Positions 34,326 through 47,673 are shown, counted from the first letter of the stretch. The stretch: 64,000 bases of DNA from Hirundichthys speculiger (GCA_018398805.1 JAGFBZ010000170.1:295960-359959), one strand, 5' to 3'. Program-made: numbers and translations. Notes: generated by a model not told the origin, from the letters alone.

Positions 34326-35299
34326 AATTCAGTTTTTATACCGACTCCTCATCCTCTCTTTCAGCCAAACCCTCCACTGCCTCTGTCTTCCAGTTTGGCT
34401 TGTCTGGTAGCTGAACGGACGCTGAGTCTTTCCTTTTTCCACTGCCTTCCTCTCGCTTGTTCTTCCTGACTTCCATGCTCGTCTAATCTTGTCCTCCTTG
34501 TCTGCTGGCTGCTGCTGGGTAACAACAGCTGTGGCCGCTGAAACAAGACACAATAAAAAATGTCCCATGAAGTCATTTTTTTCTCTCTTTCTGTTGCATG
34601 GTCACTAATTTCCACTCCTAATTAGCCATACGTTTGAGGCGTTCCTCACTCTTATCAGCCGCGAACAACCCAGTGCAGGGGACGACGTCTGCAGCCACAA
34701 ATTAGAAAAAGGTGGGACGATTTGGAAAATCCGCAGTAATTCTTGGATTTACTTTGATTTTTGTTGAAGGAAAAATCCATCCATTGTTCAAGCAGCCTTG
34801 TTTTGAAACTTTTCAATGATTTTTTTAACATATTTGCTGGTATTTGCTGAAATATTTGCCCTCTTGTGCTTCTCAAAGACTCACCCTTTAAACCGATACT
34901 TCCATTACAAGCACATGTTGACGTCACCTGTCTAAAGTAACATTTATTACCTTCTTCTGACTTTGATTCAATTCAGTCAAATTATTTTCACACTGAATAT
35001 ATTGCAGGTCTAAAATGCTGAAATTGATGGACTAACTTAACCTAACTTGCCCGTAGGTGTGTGTGTGGTCTCTGCGATGGACTGGCGACCCGTCCAGGGT
35101 TGGACAGGCTCCAGCAGATCCCTGCAACCCTGAATTAGGGATATGTGGTTGTATGTAATGGGTGGATATCATTTGCATTTTCCATATTGTCCCAACTTTT
35201 TTAGATTTGTAGTTGTATTTAAACGTAATGAAATAAGTACATGGCTCTCTCCAGAGCTGCTGTTGTTTGCAGATTCGGATACATCTTATGTACAAGTAT

Positions 35300-35660
35300 A
35301 TGCTGGTAAACAATGCGCTGGACAACGACGGAGGTGTAAAGCGGATTTATTCTCCAAGTCATATACAGTTCAGAGAGGTCATTCAACTCACATCACTGAA
35401 CGAACGATGATCATAAATGACAAACAGTCATCTTAAGCATCAGAGAAAAACAAGGGGACCTTGAGACGCTGTCTGGACGCCTACGTGTCAAAACTTAGCT
35501 ACTTGATGGAGCCAGAACGATAATAAAACTATGTCCTTTGACAGACAGGAATCGAGACCAGAAGTCATGGACTCATGACACAGCAATTAAGGCCCCAAAA
35601 TGCAGTTTTAATATTACACAAGATTTCCCCAGAACCGTGTAAACAAAATTCTGTAAGAAT
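35300..35660 (-). repeat. Interspersed repeat, possibly a solo LTR, copy 2
   Basis: Matches 23514-23900 at AACGACGGAGGTGTAAAGCGG, TTTATTCTCCAAG, TTCAGAGAGGTCATTC and AACTTAGCTACTTGATGGAG, with divergent middle parts. Confidence 0.5.
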
Positions 35661-36249
35661 GGCACCAAAGTTCTAGGAAAGGCATGTTAGTCCACCTCTA
35701 TCCTTCACACCTCTATGGAAACTCTGGCCGATGCATGCAAACGTTTTGAAATGATCAAAGTGCAGAAATTGTATGCTAGCCTTACACAGACTTATTTTCG
35801 TTGCAACATTTAGACCAACAGTAATGTCAACACTCGCACTAGTTAAACATAAGTTTAGATCGGGCCTCTGCCAACATGATAGGCTCACGGGTTCTTTATA
35901 AACAGTGTACGTACCAATAATGGATCAATGAGAAATATGGTAGCATAGCTGAAGCTCTCCATATTTTACCCTTGACAAAATCCCAGCCCTTCTTTGTGAC
36001 ACAATTTTAATTTTGCTAAGAAGATGTCTTTGCTACATTAAACAGCCCACCATACTTTCAAATCTCACATTCGTTAAAAAAGAAAAAAGAAGAAGAAACT
36101 GGGTTATTTTTATACTACAAAACCAGAACTATTTCAGTCAGGTTTTAGGACTCACTACAGTTCTGCTTAGAGGAGTAAATGATATCAGAAACATGTTTTA
36201 TATGTGAATTAAATGACCAAACCTGGTGAAAAATGACTCCAAGGTTCCT

Positions 36250-36640
36250 CACAGTAGAACTAGATACAAAATAAAGCCGACCCGAGTAACTACATGGTTA
36301 GACTGTCTGTTCCTGACCCGCTCAGGTCCAAAGGTAACAACCTCAGTCCAATCTGAGGTTCCTTTGTTAGAGGAACTTAGATGTCATTTAGTCCAGCTAA
36401 CTGAAAAGTCCCATCTGGCTTCATGGAGAGGTATAGCTCAGCATCACCTGGATAGCATTAGAAATGCATCTCGTGTTTCCTGGTAATATTACCTCATGGA
36501 AGCATATAAAGAATGAAAATGATCGGTCCAAGTACAGAACCCTGCGGAGCTTCAAGATCAACTCTGGTTGGGTTCTAGACTCCTGATCCACATGAAAAAA
36601 CTGAAGTCACTCAAATCAGTATTCTTAAACCGAGCTAATG
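36250..36640 (-). pseudogene. L2-type LINE reverse transcriptase relic, minus strand
   Basis: The minus strand reads [17 protein letters not shown], the conserved RT motif of L2-like LINEs, followed by degraded sequence equivalent to the YADD region (here CYPGDAELYLS). Frameshifts and stops show it is inactive. Confidence 0.75.
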
Positions 36641-38281
36641 TGGTTATTTTAATCACAAAAACCCGTTGAAGCCTTTGTGATAGAACGCAACTTTTTTGTA
36701 AAAAAATATAATAAAGAAGAAATCTAAGAAAGGTTAAACAGTGTTGTTTTTTTTTTTTTTAAATCCTGGATCAAGACTAGGTTTTTTCAGTATAGGTTTA
36801 ATAACAGTGTCCAGATTGATTACCAACAATATCTTAACAAATGTTAATTTAGATAAAAACCTACCAGAGTAGTCTGCATGAAATGGGATCCATGTGGTTT
36901 AGATGAAGCCATCATGGTCTTTCTGTGTGGAGTTTCCATGTCCTCCTCATCCTTGTCTGGGCTTTCTCGAGGTATTACGGTTCCCCACAGTACAAAAACG
37001 TGTGTGTTCGGTTGATTGGTGACTCTAAATTACCCATGGGAATGATTGTGAGCGTGAGGCCCAGGAGATTGTTGATTTCAATGGAACTAGCCTGGTTAGA
37101 CAAAGGTTAATAAGACTAGTTCTGTCAAGGAGTAAAGGCTTTAAGTGGCTGTCTTTCACTGGACCGGCACACAGTAACAAGAAGGATGACATTAGAGCTC
37201 CTTCCTTGAATGGATTTATAGCATTAACATCTGTTTACAATGGAATGTTCCCTCAGATGATGTGCATTAATATACATTCAGAGTTTACTATCCAGTTTCA
37301 TTTCTTATATTGCAGCTTCATAACACATCCAGCTTGGTGAAGGAACCCAACAGCTGCATTGAATTCTAACTTGTATTCAGTCCCTTGTCCTTAAGTAAGC
37401 ACATGGTGACACTGCATGGAAAAACTCTCTGTTAATGGGATTAAATGAGAGAAATCTCCAGCAGAACCGGGCTAATGAAAGGTGGCTATCTACCTCGACC
37501 GGTGGTGAGAGAACAAAGATGAGACGGCAGCAAAAGCAAACAGATTAGTCCAGAGATGTTTGCTAACTCTTTAGTCCTTGGCATTGTGTCAAACTGGTGT
37601 AGCAAACTGGTAAAACGTCTTCTTTTATTGAGGTCTACACACCGGCTGATGGTCAATTAATCACACGCATGTGATAGGAGTTGGCACTTTACCCTTTTAA
37701 TGCCCGTGGAAGCATTATGGGTTTTTCATGCGCTGCTTTTGCATTTTGTCTTAGTTTTTGGTAGACTTTTTCAGTAAAGGATAGTTGGTCTGAACCAAAA
37801 AACATTTATTTTTACATAAATAGATCATACATATATTAAGGATTGAGCTTGGTTTGAATGGAAGTTATAGATGGAAATTGCTATTTTGTCCAAGTTGTGC
37901 ATGCAGAGGCATAATGAGGGATATATTTGTGGACCAAGGCTTAAAAGCTTTCAGCACATATTCTGCAAGTACTATGCCAACCTTTGTTGGACTGCATCGG
38001 CAGCTCTGACTTTATTCAACTAAACTTCAGCTTGCAGAGCTACTGAGATTGATGATATCTTCAGGAACCATCCCAGCATCCTTTGTGCACTGTTCTCTTC
38101 CTCACATTAATTAGTAGTTTATGTGCTTGGGCCCTGTAGTTTTCACTTCTCTTTGAGCTCACGGTTTGATACACCACTGCAATGAAATAATGAAATGATA
38201 TCAGCCAAGAAAGCTGAGATTTTTAGAAGTCAGAGTTGGGCAAACTTGTTTTATATTCTTTTTTCACATAGTTAAAGTAGT

Positions 38282-38883
38282 GTATTGGCCCGAATATAGG
38301 ACGACTCTGTTTATAAGATGACTGCTATTTTTCAAATGTCATTTTGGGAAAATAAAAATATGATGAAGGCAACAAGGTTATTCATAAAACAACTTTTTAT
38401 TGTACAATTACTAAAGGAAAAACTCCCACAGAGATAACATTCTACTGTATTGAACATTTTAATGATCTCATCTTTTTTAGGAAGTATGGTTCCATACTTG
38501 CGTGTCAGATTTCCATGTTATTTAGGATCAAGGTATGGTACTATTTAATAAACTGTGTTCTCTTCAAATCTGAGAATATGACTCTGAATAAGCTACAACC
38601 ATGTAGTTTAATAACTGCATTACTATTGAAGTCGAGTTTTGTTTAAGACCAACTAACAACTAATAACTAAAAAACTAATTCTGGACTCCAACAAAACTTC
38701 AAAGCCCTTTGCTCAAGTTTGCTGCGTGGTTCTTCCATTCTCACTGGTTACGATGGTGCGGCTCCATCTAGTGGCGCAGATGTGTAATTACAATAGAAAA
38801 GTCTAGTCCTCGATTATAAGACGACCCCATTTTTGAGAATATGATTTCTAGAATAAAATATCATCTTATATCCAGGCCAATAC
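38282..38883. mobile_element. DNA transposon remnant with GTATTGGCC termini, about 602 bp
   Basis: GTATTGGCCCGAATATAGGA is mirrored by TCTTATATCCAGGCCAATAC at the right. Subterminal ACGAC/AAGACGAC motifs repeat on both sides. No clear target duplication. Its right 200 bp (GGTGCGGCTCCATCTAGTGG to AATACG) also occurs inside the hAT family at 18180-18425. Confidence 0.75.
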
Positions 38884-38949
38884 GATAGTTGTAGGGTCAC
38901 GTATGTGAAAATAAAGTTCATCATCAGATAAAGGTTCTCTCCAAGAATG

Positions 38950-39230
38950 TACACTAGAGGTCTTCGGAACAACCCGAAAACCCGAGGTTCCTCTCAGGTC
39001 GATTCACAAGATGTGACTCCGGGTTCGAGTCGGAATCGGTACAGTTGGTCAGAGTCAGTGAGAAAAATGTGATTAAGGTTAAAGAAGTCACTAAACACAG
39101 TGGGTGTAGAAAATTTACAGCTTTTAAAATGTGATCTGGTCTTCATCAACGTCACAATAATAGATACACACATGTTAAGTTGATGACTCACTAACAGTTA
39201 TAGTTTCTCATGTCTTTCTTGAACATGCCC
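38950..39230 (+). repeat. Interspersed repeat with GGAACAACCCGAAA motif, copy 1
   Basis: AGAGGTCTTCGGAACAACCC, CCGAGGTTCC, TTCACAAGATGTGACTCC and GAATCGGTACAGTTGGTC recur near 59394-59515. It is probably a hAT terminus, but no partner end was identified. Confidence 0.55.
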
Positions 39231-39457
39231 GTCAAACTCTCAGTGCTGGAGGAAAAAAAAAAACAAACTACAGTAAGTGAGCTCCTGGCGTTCACAGCTG
39301 GTCAAACTTCCTTTGGCAGCAACAACATCAAGGAGGTGCTTTCAGCATCTCTGGAGCAGAACTGAACGTTGTTCAGGAAGAATTTTGGATCATTCCTTTT
39401 TCCAGAACTGCTTCAGTTCATACATGTTCGTCGACATCAGGTGCTAACTGTCCTCTT

Positions 39458-41572
39458 TAGGGGTGCAACGGTACAGGTGGCTCACGGTACGGTCCGTTCC
39501 GCGGTTTTGTGCTTCGGTACAGATTTGGTAGTTTCAGACCACCCGCTACCCTAAACAAGCGATCGCAAGATACCGAGTTTTCGGAAAGCGCAACTCGCAT
39601 GTCGGCGCGTAAAAGAGCGCGTCCAAATGGCATAAATGTGCAGCTGGGGCAGCTCTCATCCAGATGTCTGCTGTGGAAGAAACCAAGGAGATCTTTGTCT
39701 CTGGTGTCAAGCTGGAAAAGGTTGGATGCGGGAATTTATTTATAACCGTTGGTGGTCGAGGAGGGACAGGAACATTAATTGTTCGTGATCTTTAAATGCA
39801 CATCCAACGATTCGTTCTGCAGTATTTTAAAAAGCACATCAGCTGCGCCAAGATGCACAACTGGTAACAACTGGATCTTATGCAGGTAAGATCCGGGTTT
39901 AGGGAGGTGGAAGATTGCGTTCTGTTAACTGTTACCTCAGGGGTCGGCAACCCAAAATGTTGAAAGAGCCATATTGGACTAAAAAAACAAGAAACAAATA
40001 TGTCTGGAGTTGCAAAAAATTAAAAGCCTTATAATGAAGGCAACACATGCTGTATGTATCTATGTTAGCTATATTAGCCTACTATCAAAATGACTAAGTT
40101 GGCTACAAATACATAATGAGCCTTCACGATAAAATGTTTATTTTCCCTGCAGTGCATCCTGTAGAGAATGACGCTCCCATTGACTACTCTGTTGTACGAT
40201 GCCGCCTCAAGTTTAACTTCATTAGAATATTAATGATGATGCTTTGATGAAATTAAAGAAATAAAGAAATCAGAGTTTTGATGTCATTTTTATTTTGAGG
40301 ATTCGAAAAAACAACATCAAAATGGAACGTGCATAACGTGTCCCTGATCTGGGCAACAAACAGAGTGCAATAAAACGCAGCCTGCATTTATAAAAAATAA
40401 AACAGCAGCCTTTTGAAAAGATAAAGTATATAAAATCTAATTAATACAGTTTAAGTTTGATTTCTGTGCAAATGCCAAGCAAGTCAGTGCAATGGTGAAA
40501 CGCAGCAGCATCCTCTTCTCTTTTGACACGCAGCCAACGCAGCTATCCTCGGACCTGGGCAACAAAACACAATAATATCCCTAAGTGTCATTCCAAATAT
40601 ATACTGACAAAAATCAGAAATCACTTTATGAAAACAGCCACTTTGTTACTAAATATGTGCCTATGACAGGATTGTGTTCTTACCCGTTTAATGTGACTTT
40701 TGATTTCGGACATCACTGATCAGCTTCTCAACATCGGGCATGTAAGATGTAACTTTAATCTTGACGCAGGACTGCAAGCTCTCAAACATTCAGGCAATCC
40801 TTCCGTGTTGGCAATGAATGCAAATGATTCGGTCCAAGAAACGTTGAATCCTCTGTTCTCCTCAGTTATTTTTCTCTTTTTCCCTCTGGGATCCATGACC
40901 CATCACACAGCCGCCGGTTTGTTTCCAACAGCCACCTGCCTGGCATCCCGCCCTGCTGATAGAAACCTGTGTCGCAGGCTATGACGCAAATCTTCGTTGA
41001 CAGAAATGTTGAAATTTAATATTTATTCTACACATTTTTACAGCATTGGAAAACGTTAGGAATGTTTGTGTCATGTTTGTCCTCCTACAGAAACCATATT
41101 AAAACAAAAAATATATTTCCCTCCCCCATCTTTTTCCATTTTCAAACATTTTTGAAAAAGCTTCAGGGAGCCACTAGGGCAGCGCCAAAGAGCCGAGGGT
41201 TGCCGACCCCCGTGTTAACTGTTTTCACCGTTGTATTCAGCAGCAAAACCAAAATGCTCTCACACCGGTGATTAAAAAAAGTTTTTCCAAATTTCTCCGC
41301 TACCGCTGGCCATGCCTGCTTGTTTTTTTTTCCTGCGTCTATGAGCTGCAGCCAACCGGCCAAAGTGTGATCGGCTGGTCACTGTGAGTGAACGGAGGCG
41401 AGTGCACGTTGACATGCAGTGGTGGCCTGTTGCCTAAAAGCCACGCACGCTCACGTGCAAGTCCAATGCAAAGTTATTGGAACATAAATACCGCAGGACA
41501 TAAAAGCGTCCCGTGTCCCATGCAGGTCGTACCGAACCGTACCGTATATTACAGAGTACCGTTACATCCCTA
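39458..41572. mobile_element. hAT element, 2115 bp including a nested hAT
   Basis: Ends TAGGGGTGCAACGGTACAGG and inverted TAGGGATGTAACGGTACTCT, with GGTACGGTCCGTTCCGC and CGAACCGTACCGTA subrepeats. GTCCTCTT and GTTCTCTT flank it (7 of 8). Removing the nested element leaves about 840 bp without a transposase. Confidence 0.85.
39938..41212. mobile_element. Nested hAT element, 1275 bp
   Basis: Ends CAGGGGTCGGCAACCCAAAA and GGGTTGCCGACCCCCG are inverted. The flanks TGTTACCT and TGTTAACT match 7 of 8. Subterminal AAGAGCCATATTGG and GGGAGCCACTAGGG identify a common hAT type. No intact transposase frame. Confidence 0.88.
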
Positions 41573-41726
41573 GTTCTCTTGAAGTCATCCCACAGCGTTT
41601 CTATGGGTTTAAGGTCCAGGCCGCTGCAAAAGAAGTGGCCCAGATGTGGTCCTGTAGCCAGTATGCTGTGGATTTACTCTCCTGCTTTGGGTTATTGTCC
41701 TGGAGCATCAACTGACATGGAGGGGA

Positions 41727-42310
41727 ACTATTTGTATAGTGTCTACTACAATACAAATCATCTCTAGCCGCTTTACAGAGACCCAGAACATGAACCATGA
41801 GCAAATATTATTAACTATAAGTCATATTATTAAGTCTTAAGTAAAGAAACAAAGGCAAGTAAAAGAAAAGAAAAACCTTTAAGCCAAACACTGGGAAGAA
41901 AAAACTCCCCTTTAAGAGGAATAAACCTTGATCGGGACCTGGATCATAAGGCGGGACCTTCTTGCTGAATGCAGGACAGCACAAAAAACTACAGGAACAG
42001 TGAAGCGCAGGTGCTCCTAATTTACTATGGTTTCAACTGAAGGAAGAAGAGGAAAGGAGAGGAGAGTAGACGGGTGAGGACACCAGTCAGTGCATCATGT
42101 TGGTGTCTCCCTGCAGCGTAGGCCTATAGCAGCATAGCTATGATGAGGCTGTGTTTCAGACCAGCCTGCTCTAGTCTGGTCTTCATCCATTCCTGTAATT
42201 GTAGCTGTGACTATTAGCCCTAACACATTATTGATTAGACTAACTGTAGGCTCTACTAAACAATAAAGTTTTCAGTTTAGTTTTAAAAGTGGATGTGGTG
42301 TCAGCCACCA
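41727..42310 (-). mobile_element. LINE (L2-type) 3' region, minus strand
   Basis: TATTTGTATAGTGTCTACTA, GCCGCTTTACAGAGACCCAG, AAAAACTCCCCTTTAAGAGG and GCATAGCTATGATGAGGCTG to AGTTTTAAAAGTGGATGTGG are characteristic of the 3' untranslated and upstream part of a common fish LINE, reversed here. Confidence 0.6.
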
Positions 42311-43099
42311 TGACAACATGACTTTGCATCTCTTCCTGGTCTTATGCACATCATCTACTCATGTTCATACGTCCTATCATATCACAGATCATATGTCTAC
42401 TGATGCTTCTCAAGGACACCAAATTTCTAATGTTTGTCTCCAGTCGATCAAAGTGGCTCGTTATCCCACTTTCTTGCAAACTCCAGTTTACTTTGAGAAA
42501 AAGTCAACCAAAAATAATCATCAGTTGATCCACTTCCACTTTCTTCCAGCACTGTAAATGTTTAATGGGTGTATTTAAGGAAGGAACATAACTAAATTAC
42601 TGTCTGCATGTTATAGGATTAATTGTTTTTCTTCTTTTATGGTGTACTCGTGAGATCAGCAGCTATAGGATGGGGAGACGTTCAGTTTGGAAATCACACT
42701 GAATCGCTTACCCTACCTTTAATGCCGAGAGGTTTTTCAAACTTCTCCAACCGTCTCGTGTAGCTGCCCAGAAAACAGTCCAACCACTGAAGAGGAAAGC
42801 TTTTATAAAGCATATATCATGAGTAAAAGTCATCCAACTATCAAGGCTCTTTTCAGGAACAACGTTTGCAGTTAGGAGTTTCTTCATTATCCGACATGGT
42901 AAAGCAGAAGTAAAAAAAAACCCTAAAACATTCATTTTCTTCACTCATTAAGCACATATTTGCTGAGTTATAAGTGAGGCAGCTTTTGTAGATGTGATAT
43001 TGCCTGATTCCAGAAAATCACTTTACTCCCAGCGGCTGTGCTCATCCTCTCTGACCCCGGCCTCTCGCATGCCTCGGTATCCTCCCTTTTTCTCCGTAG

Positions 43100-43168
43100 G
43101 GAAAAAGAGAGAGATGTATGAGCATCCTGTCTTCTGCTTGGCGTCTCAAGTGATGGATTTAACCATTC
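43100..43168 (+). CDS. cadps: CADPS 69-nt cassette exon (GKKREMYEHPVFCL...)
   Basis: The exon runs between TTTTTCTCCGTAG and GTGAGT. Both borders are phase 1, so it adds exactly 23 codons. Spliced after the previous exon it reads LE-GKKREMYEHPVFCLASQV-MDLTI-Q and continues NVGRLV. Human CAPS1 isoforms, as I recall, contain or lack this same peptide, so it is a known-type alternative segment inserted in the linker before the MUN region. The pyrimidine tract is strong (CCTCCCTTTTTCTCC). The intron upstream is 11.5 kb and downstream 8.8 kb. Its donor (TTC before GTGAGTAC) is good. Confidence 0.9.
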
Positions 43169-43872
43169 GTGAGTACCTTCCTCATTTCCCCCCCCCCCCC
43201 CCCCCGCCAGTGTGCCCTTGTATTTCTCTCTTGCAGCCAGTGTGCACGCCAACCATCACCAGTGGTCTCGGCTCTTTTTGTGGTACCTGACGTCTTTTTG
43301 GTTTTTTGGCTGTCTGTCGTTTCAGTATGTAAAGTCAACTTGGTCCCGTCGACTGAGTGACTAACAACGCCGCCTCTGTGTCCGCTTGCTGTCTGTCCCT
43401 TCCGAACTTCCTGGTCTGTGTCTGTCTGCGACTTGAATGCATTTTTACTTTGCTTGTGTGGAAATCTTTTTAAGTGTTTCAGGTCACAGCACGTTCAACC
43501 AGACATCCTCCGGTCACTCTTAAAGGGTCTTTTCTCCAGTTTTCACCTCCAGTTGTGAACATGTCTTTGCACGAGACAATAACGAAACCGATAACAGAAC
43601 GTCCTGTGAGATTTCACCATCACATACCAGGGATCAAATACGGATGGTTTGTGCTTTCTTTTAAAGAAAAACCTCTGTGTTTCAATGAAATCAGTTAAGA
43701 GGGTTGCTTTTTGACATGAATATAATGTTTCCTTGTATTTCTGACTGACTGCCTTTTTTATTTCTCCTAAACCTTCATCTCTTCTCTTACCCTTTACCTG
43801 ACAATTCCCTCCCTCTTTCCACCTTTTCACCATCCTTGAAACCCATGTCCTGTCTCTTGAACTCTTACGTAG

Positions 43873-43905
43873 AGAAGAACTCTCAGAAAAGAAGAAAGGA
43901 TGGAG
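43873..43905 (+). CDS. cadps: Candidate 33-nt CADPS alternative exon (KNSQKRRKDG)
   Basis: The sequence after ACTCTTACGTAG reads AG AAG AAC TCT CAG AAA and so on to GGA G before GTGATG. Both ends are phase 1, so it would add eleven codons: LE-EKNSQKRRKDG-ENVGRLV when spliced between 31577 and 52016, or LTI-QKNSQKRRKDG-ENV after the 69-nt exon. Mammalian CAPS1, as I recall, has a short basic alternative insert EENQKDAENVGRL at the same place, which shares an N-QK then KD pattern. A pyrimidine-rich tract precedes it (43798-43860). The donor is moderate, and without RNA evidence this remains a candidate. Confidence 0.5.
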
Positions 43906-45179
43906 GTGATGTGTCTAGCCTGTAGCGGTAAACATCCATCCTTGACCAGAAAAGCTCTTAAAACTAAAGCATAAACCGACCTGCCAGAATACTTCCCAGC
44001 ACACCGCAGAGGTTTAGAAAAAGCGACGTTCAAGGGGCTCGTGTCACGATCTTGTCGTGAACGCTCTTACGTGGATGAAGGCCGTCGAGGTGAAGCCACA
44101 TTTTATTCACAACAGAACACAGAGACGGCATCAGCTGGTGAAAGTGAGTTCAGGTTCGTTTTCTTAGTTGGTTTTTAATTTCATGACAGCAACTCAAAAA
44201 AAAAAAACCAGTTGACAAAAGCCTGGAAAAGTGAGTGGTACTAAAGAAAACACAACTATAATGACATGACTGGGTATAAAAAGATCAATCTTAGAGAGTC
44301 TCTGGGACGTGCAGATGTTTACTGATCTGTAATATGTTGAAGAATTATGTCCTTCAGTTTAAGATTGTGAAGATGATATTTTCGATAGTAGATGAAATAA
44401 AAGATTCCGAGAATCTGAATGAGTCTCTGTAGGCGGTGGACGGATACAACCTTCAGGTTCAGGCAGCGCCGCATTAAAACGAGATACCGACCTCTGGAAC
44501 GCTTCCAGAAAACACTGTCTGAGGACGCAGCAGGTGCAGGTTAAATCTCTATCAGGACGAAGGAGAAGCAACATGTGGACGTGATCCGGAAGCACCAGAA
44601 CCTGTCTTCTCCGGGCCAGAAGTCATTTAAGATGGACCGAGGCGAGGTGAGAAACGGTTCTGAAACTGTCCAGACGGACTGAAATTTAAAACTCTTTGGA
44701 AGCCACGGACGCTCTGAGGTCTGATAACAAGCCAGATGTTTCCTCTGCGTCTCTGATGGTACGGAGGTGCATCAGTGCCACATTTGACATGTTCTCTGTG
44801 CTCTGTTGCAAATAAAATACAGCTCCTTCGTTTCTAACCGGCTGCTGGGTGCTTTGACGCATTGATCTGACGATGTCGTTGACCCGTGCGTATGTGAGCA
44901 TCACTTTTCTTGCCGGCTGCACTTGAACACCCCGTGGAAGTGAGACGCCGTCGTGAGCGTTCACACGCCGCGCTTAAACCTGCAAAACGTTTCCGATCCG
45001 TTGCGCTCTCTGAACTGTAGCGACTTAAAGCTGCGAATGCAGAATGTAACGCGGTGTAGCGCTATTTTTACTGAAATCACAGCCCTGGAGACAGAATACT
45101 GCATGTTTATGGATAATTTAACGCACCAGTCGCAGAGCAGACCATCACATTTAAAGACGTCATGTAGATCTCCACTCAG

Positions 45180-45630
45180 TACCATGAGGTAAGAAAAAAT
45201 ATGTGAATCCCTCTGAAGTAACTTTTTTTAATCTGTTTCGGCAAAAATTATAATTCATTGTCTTTACTGAGCTACTTTAATGATAGAAGAAACTCAGATC
45301 TTTGAAGGTTGCCGTCCATAAGAAGCATCTGCTGAGGTGGACCAGGCTTTGCAAAGACGATTTGACCAGGTGACCAGGTGTCACGTCCCGCTGACGGGCG
45401 TCTTCAACATCAAGAAGCGGTTCTGTAAAGAGCAACGGTCCAAAGTTCCTCCTGAATGTTGCTCTGGTCTCGTCCAGACGTTCTGGAAAGAGCTCGCTGA
45501 TATCAGAGGAGGTTCGACCAGAATTAACTCCTATGATTCAAGGAGCGGTAGATGCTGTAGCTGTATTGTGGCGTAGATGGAAAAACAGCTTATTGTAAGG
45601 GGTTCACATACTTTTTCTTTCCACTGAACT
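45180..45630 (+). mobile_element. Tc1-like element remnant
   Basis: Left AAAAAATATGTGAATCCCTC and right AAGGGGTTCACATACTTTTT are inverted termini of a common fish Tc1-like element. The interior encodes KKHLLRWTRLCKDDLT-like transposase debris. Confidence 0.6.
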
Positions 45631-46999
45631 GAACCGTAGTGTAGAATCTACATTTTAGCGTTTCCACAGGCGCCCAACAATCTGAAGACAAAAATCAGCT
45701 GTTCGCTTTAACCAAATACCAAATTCCTCCAGAACTTAATGACCCCTCTATTGAGGTCCTGGATCCTGCTCTGTGGAAGTTTTCAGCCATGTTGGCGCCC
45801 CCCAGGGTCCAGTCCTGGTCTCTTCCCCTTCTTTCTGCTCTACTCTTCCATCTGTGTATACCTTCAATAAAAGCCACTCATGTCACAAAATCTTTGGAAA
45901 ATAACTTCTCACTTATCATTTATCTCGTTCTCATGTGCCCTCATTCAGGCCCAAGCTGTCAGAAAGTCTGGGGAATAAAAATAGAAATAAAACAGTCACG
46001 TCGACCCTGAAGTTAACTTTAATGGCTGATGAGTCAGAAACCAACTTCAGTTCATTTCACACCAGTTCACAGTAAATATTAAATTCCAGTTTGTCTAAAA
46101 CGACGAGACTGAAACTTTCTCCATTTGTTCTCATGTCTCTTAAATGAATACGTGGTTTGTGCAAAATGAAAATGATTTTTTTTTTTTATCTTTTCAAGTC
46201 TGTTTTTAAAGGCAACTGTTGAAGTCTGGATGTTTTTAATGAGCTAAACGTGTTCGGTCTGTGAGCTGGTAAAACCTGTAACGTCTCCTTCTCAGCCTTC
46301 GCTCACAAATACGTTTCAGTGTTTCACCCCAACTTCTTCGCCACTGGATTTTGGTTAATTGTCTTTTGAGTTTAGGTCTTTAGTGGAAGGTAGACGTGCA
46401 CTGCCTTTGTCTGAAGACTGAAAAATACTCTGCAGCTGACTTCTCGACTGAATAAGTAGAAACTTCATGTGCAGAAGAGCCTTGATCCTCCTGACTGCAT
46501 GTTTAATACAACCATGTACTGAGATGTCTTGTTTTGTTTTTTTTTTTTTTTTAATGAATTTTCCTGATTCTCCAAACAAAAGTGGCTCCAACCACAAATA
46601 ATTGATTTTTATTTTTAGAGCCCCGGCCAGCCATTATATGCCTGATAACTTCACTTCTGTGTTGTAAGTGAGAAAGCAGTCCTGATACATGAGACTAAAG
46701 GATGACGTGTTTCCACCTCAGTTTTCATGATCTAATACATGCAATCATGTCCAAAAATGTGGTACCTCCTCGTTTTATCCTGTTTAGTGTGTGATAAAAA
46801 CCGTCTGACCGTGGTGGGTCCTGGTATCAGCAGATCTGGATATTAGGCATCATTTTCTTTAACTGCGCCATTATGTTATAAACGGTAAGAGTAAAGAGAA
46901 AAGGAAATCATCTGGATGATCTTCAGTGTCTCTTTGATTCAGTAGCTTTGGCAGCGATACCTGGATGGAGTCTTACCTGTATGACTTCATCAGTCCGTC

Positions 47000-47600
47000 A
47001 CGTGGCTGTGGAGGAGTTTTAGTCTGTTTGTCTCCTCAACGTTGCTTCAGTTTCTCCAGCGTTCATTTAGAGCTCTGTTAATGTCCCACACAGCGTTTAA
47101 ATTGATTTTGACGATCCATCTCGAAACCTTGATTCTGTTCGGTTCTGATGGAGATGAACTGCTGTGTTGGGTCACAGTGGTCCAGTTTCTACTAAGCTGT
47201 AGCTGCCGGACGGATGGCTTCATGTTTGCTTCTAGAAGACTGGCAGCCAGAGAGCTTCGCGGTCCACTCGGCGGACCAGGCTTGATGGCGGGTCTGAGGT
47301 GGTTCTGCTGCTCCAGACATGGTGCTGGGCGTTGGGTCGAACATCTCCACTTTGGTCTCGTCTGTCCACATCGTTTCAAAAGTCTCGTGGTTTGTTCAGC
47401 GATGTTTCCACGGCTTGTTACAGACAGAAGAGACTGTTTCCTGGCAGCTCTTTGCTTGTGCTGTCTTGGACTTTAACAACCTCGTCGATGTCTGGATGGT
47501 CGGAGACGTAGCTCGAAGGTTGAGCGATGCAAAACTGACCCTGGGGTGAATTTTGTGGGACGTCGTTCCTGGTAAGGTTGAGTCTCTTGACTCTTTTCCC
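47000..47600 (-). pseudogene. Tc1-like transposase relic, minus strand
   Basis: The minus strand contains TMWTDETKVEMFD, the catalytic Asp-Glu-containing motif usually written WSDETKVELFG. The surrounding frame is broken. Confidence 0.65.
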
Positions 47601-47673
47601 CCCCGTCAATAATCCTTCTCTCGGTAGAAAGTTGTGTAAATGGCTCTATAACCCTTTCCAGGTTGATGTAGAG

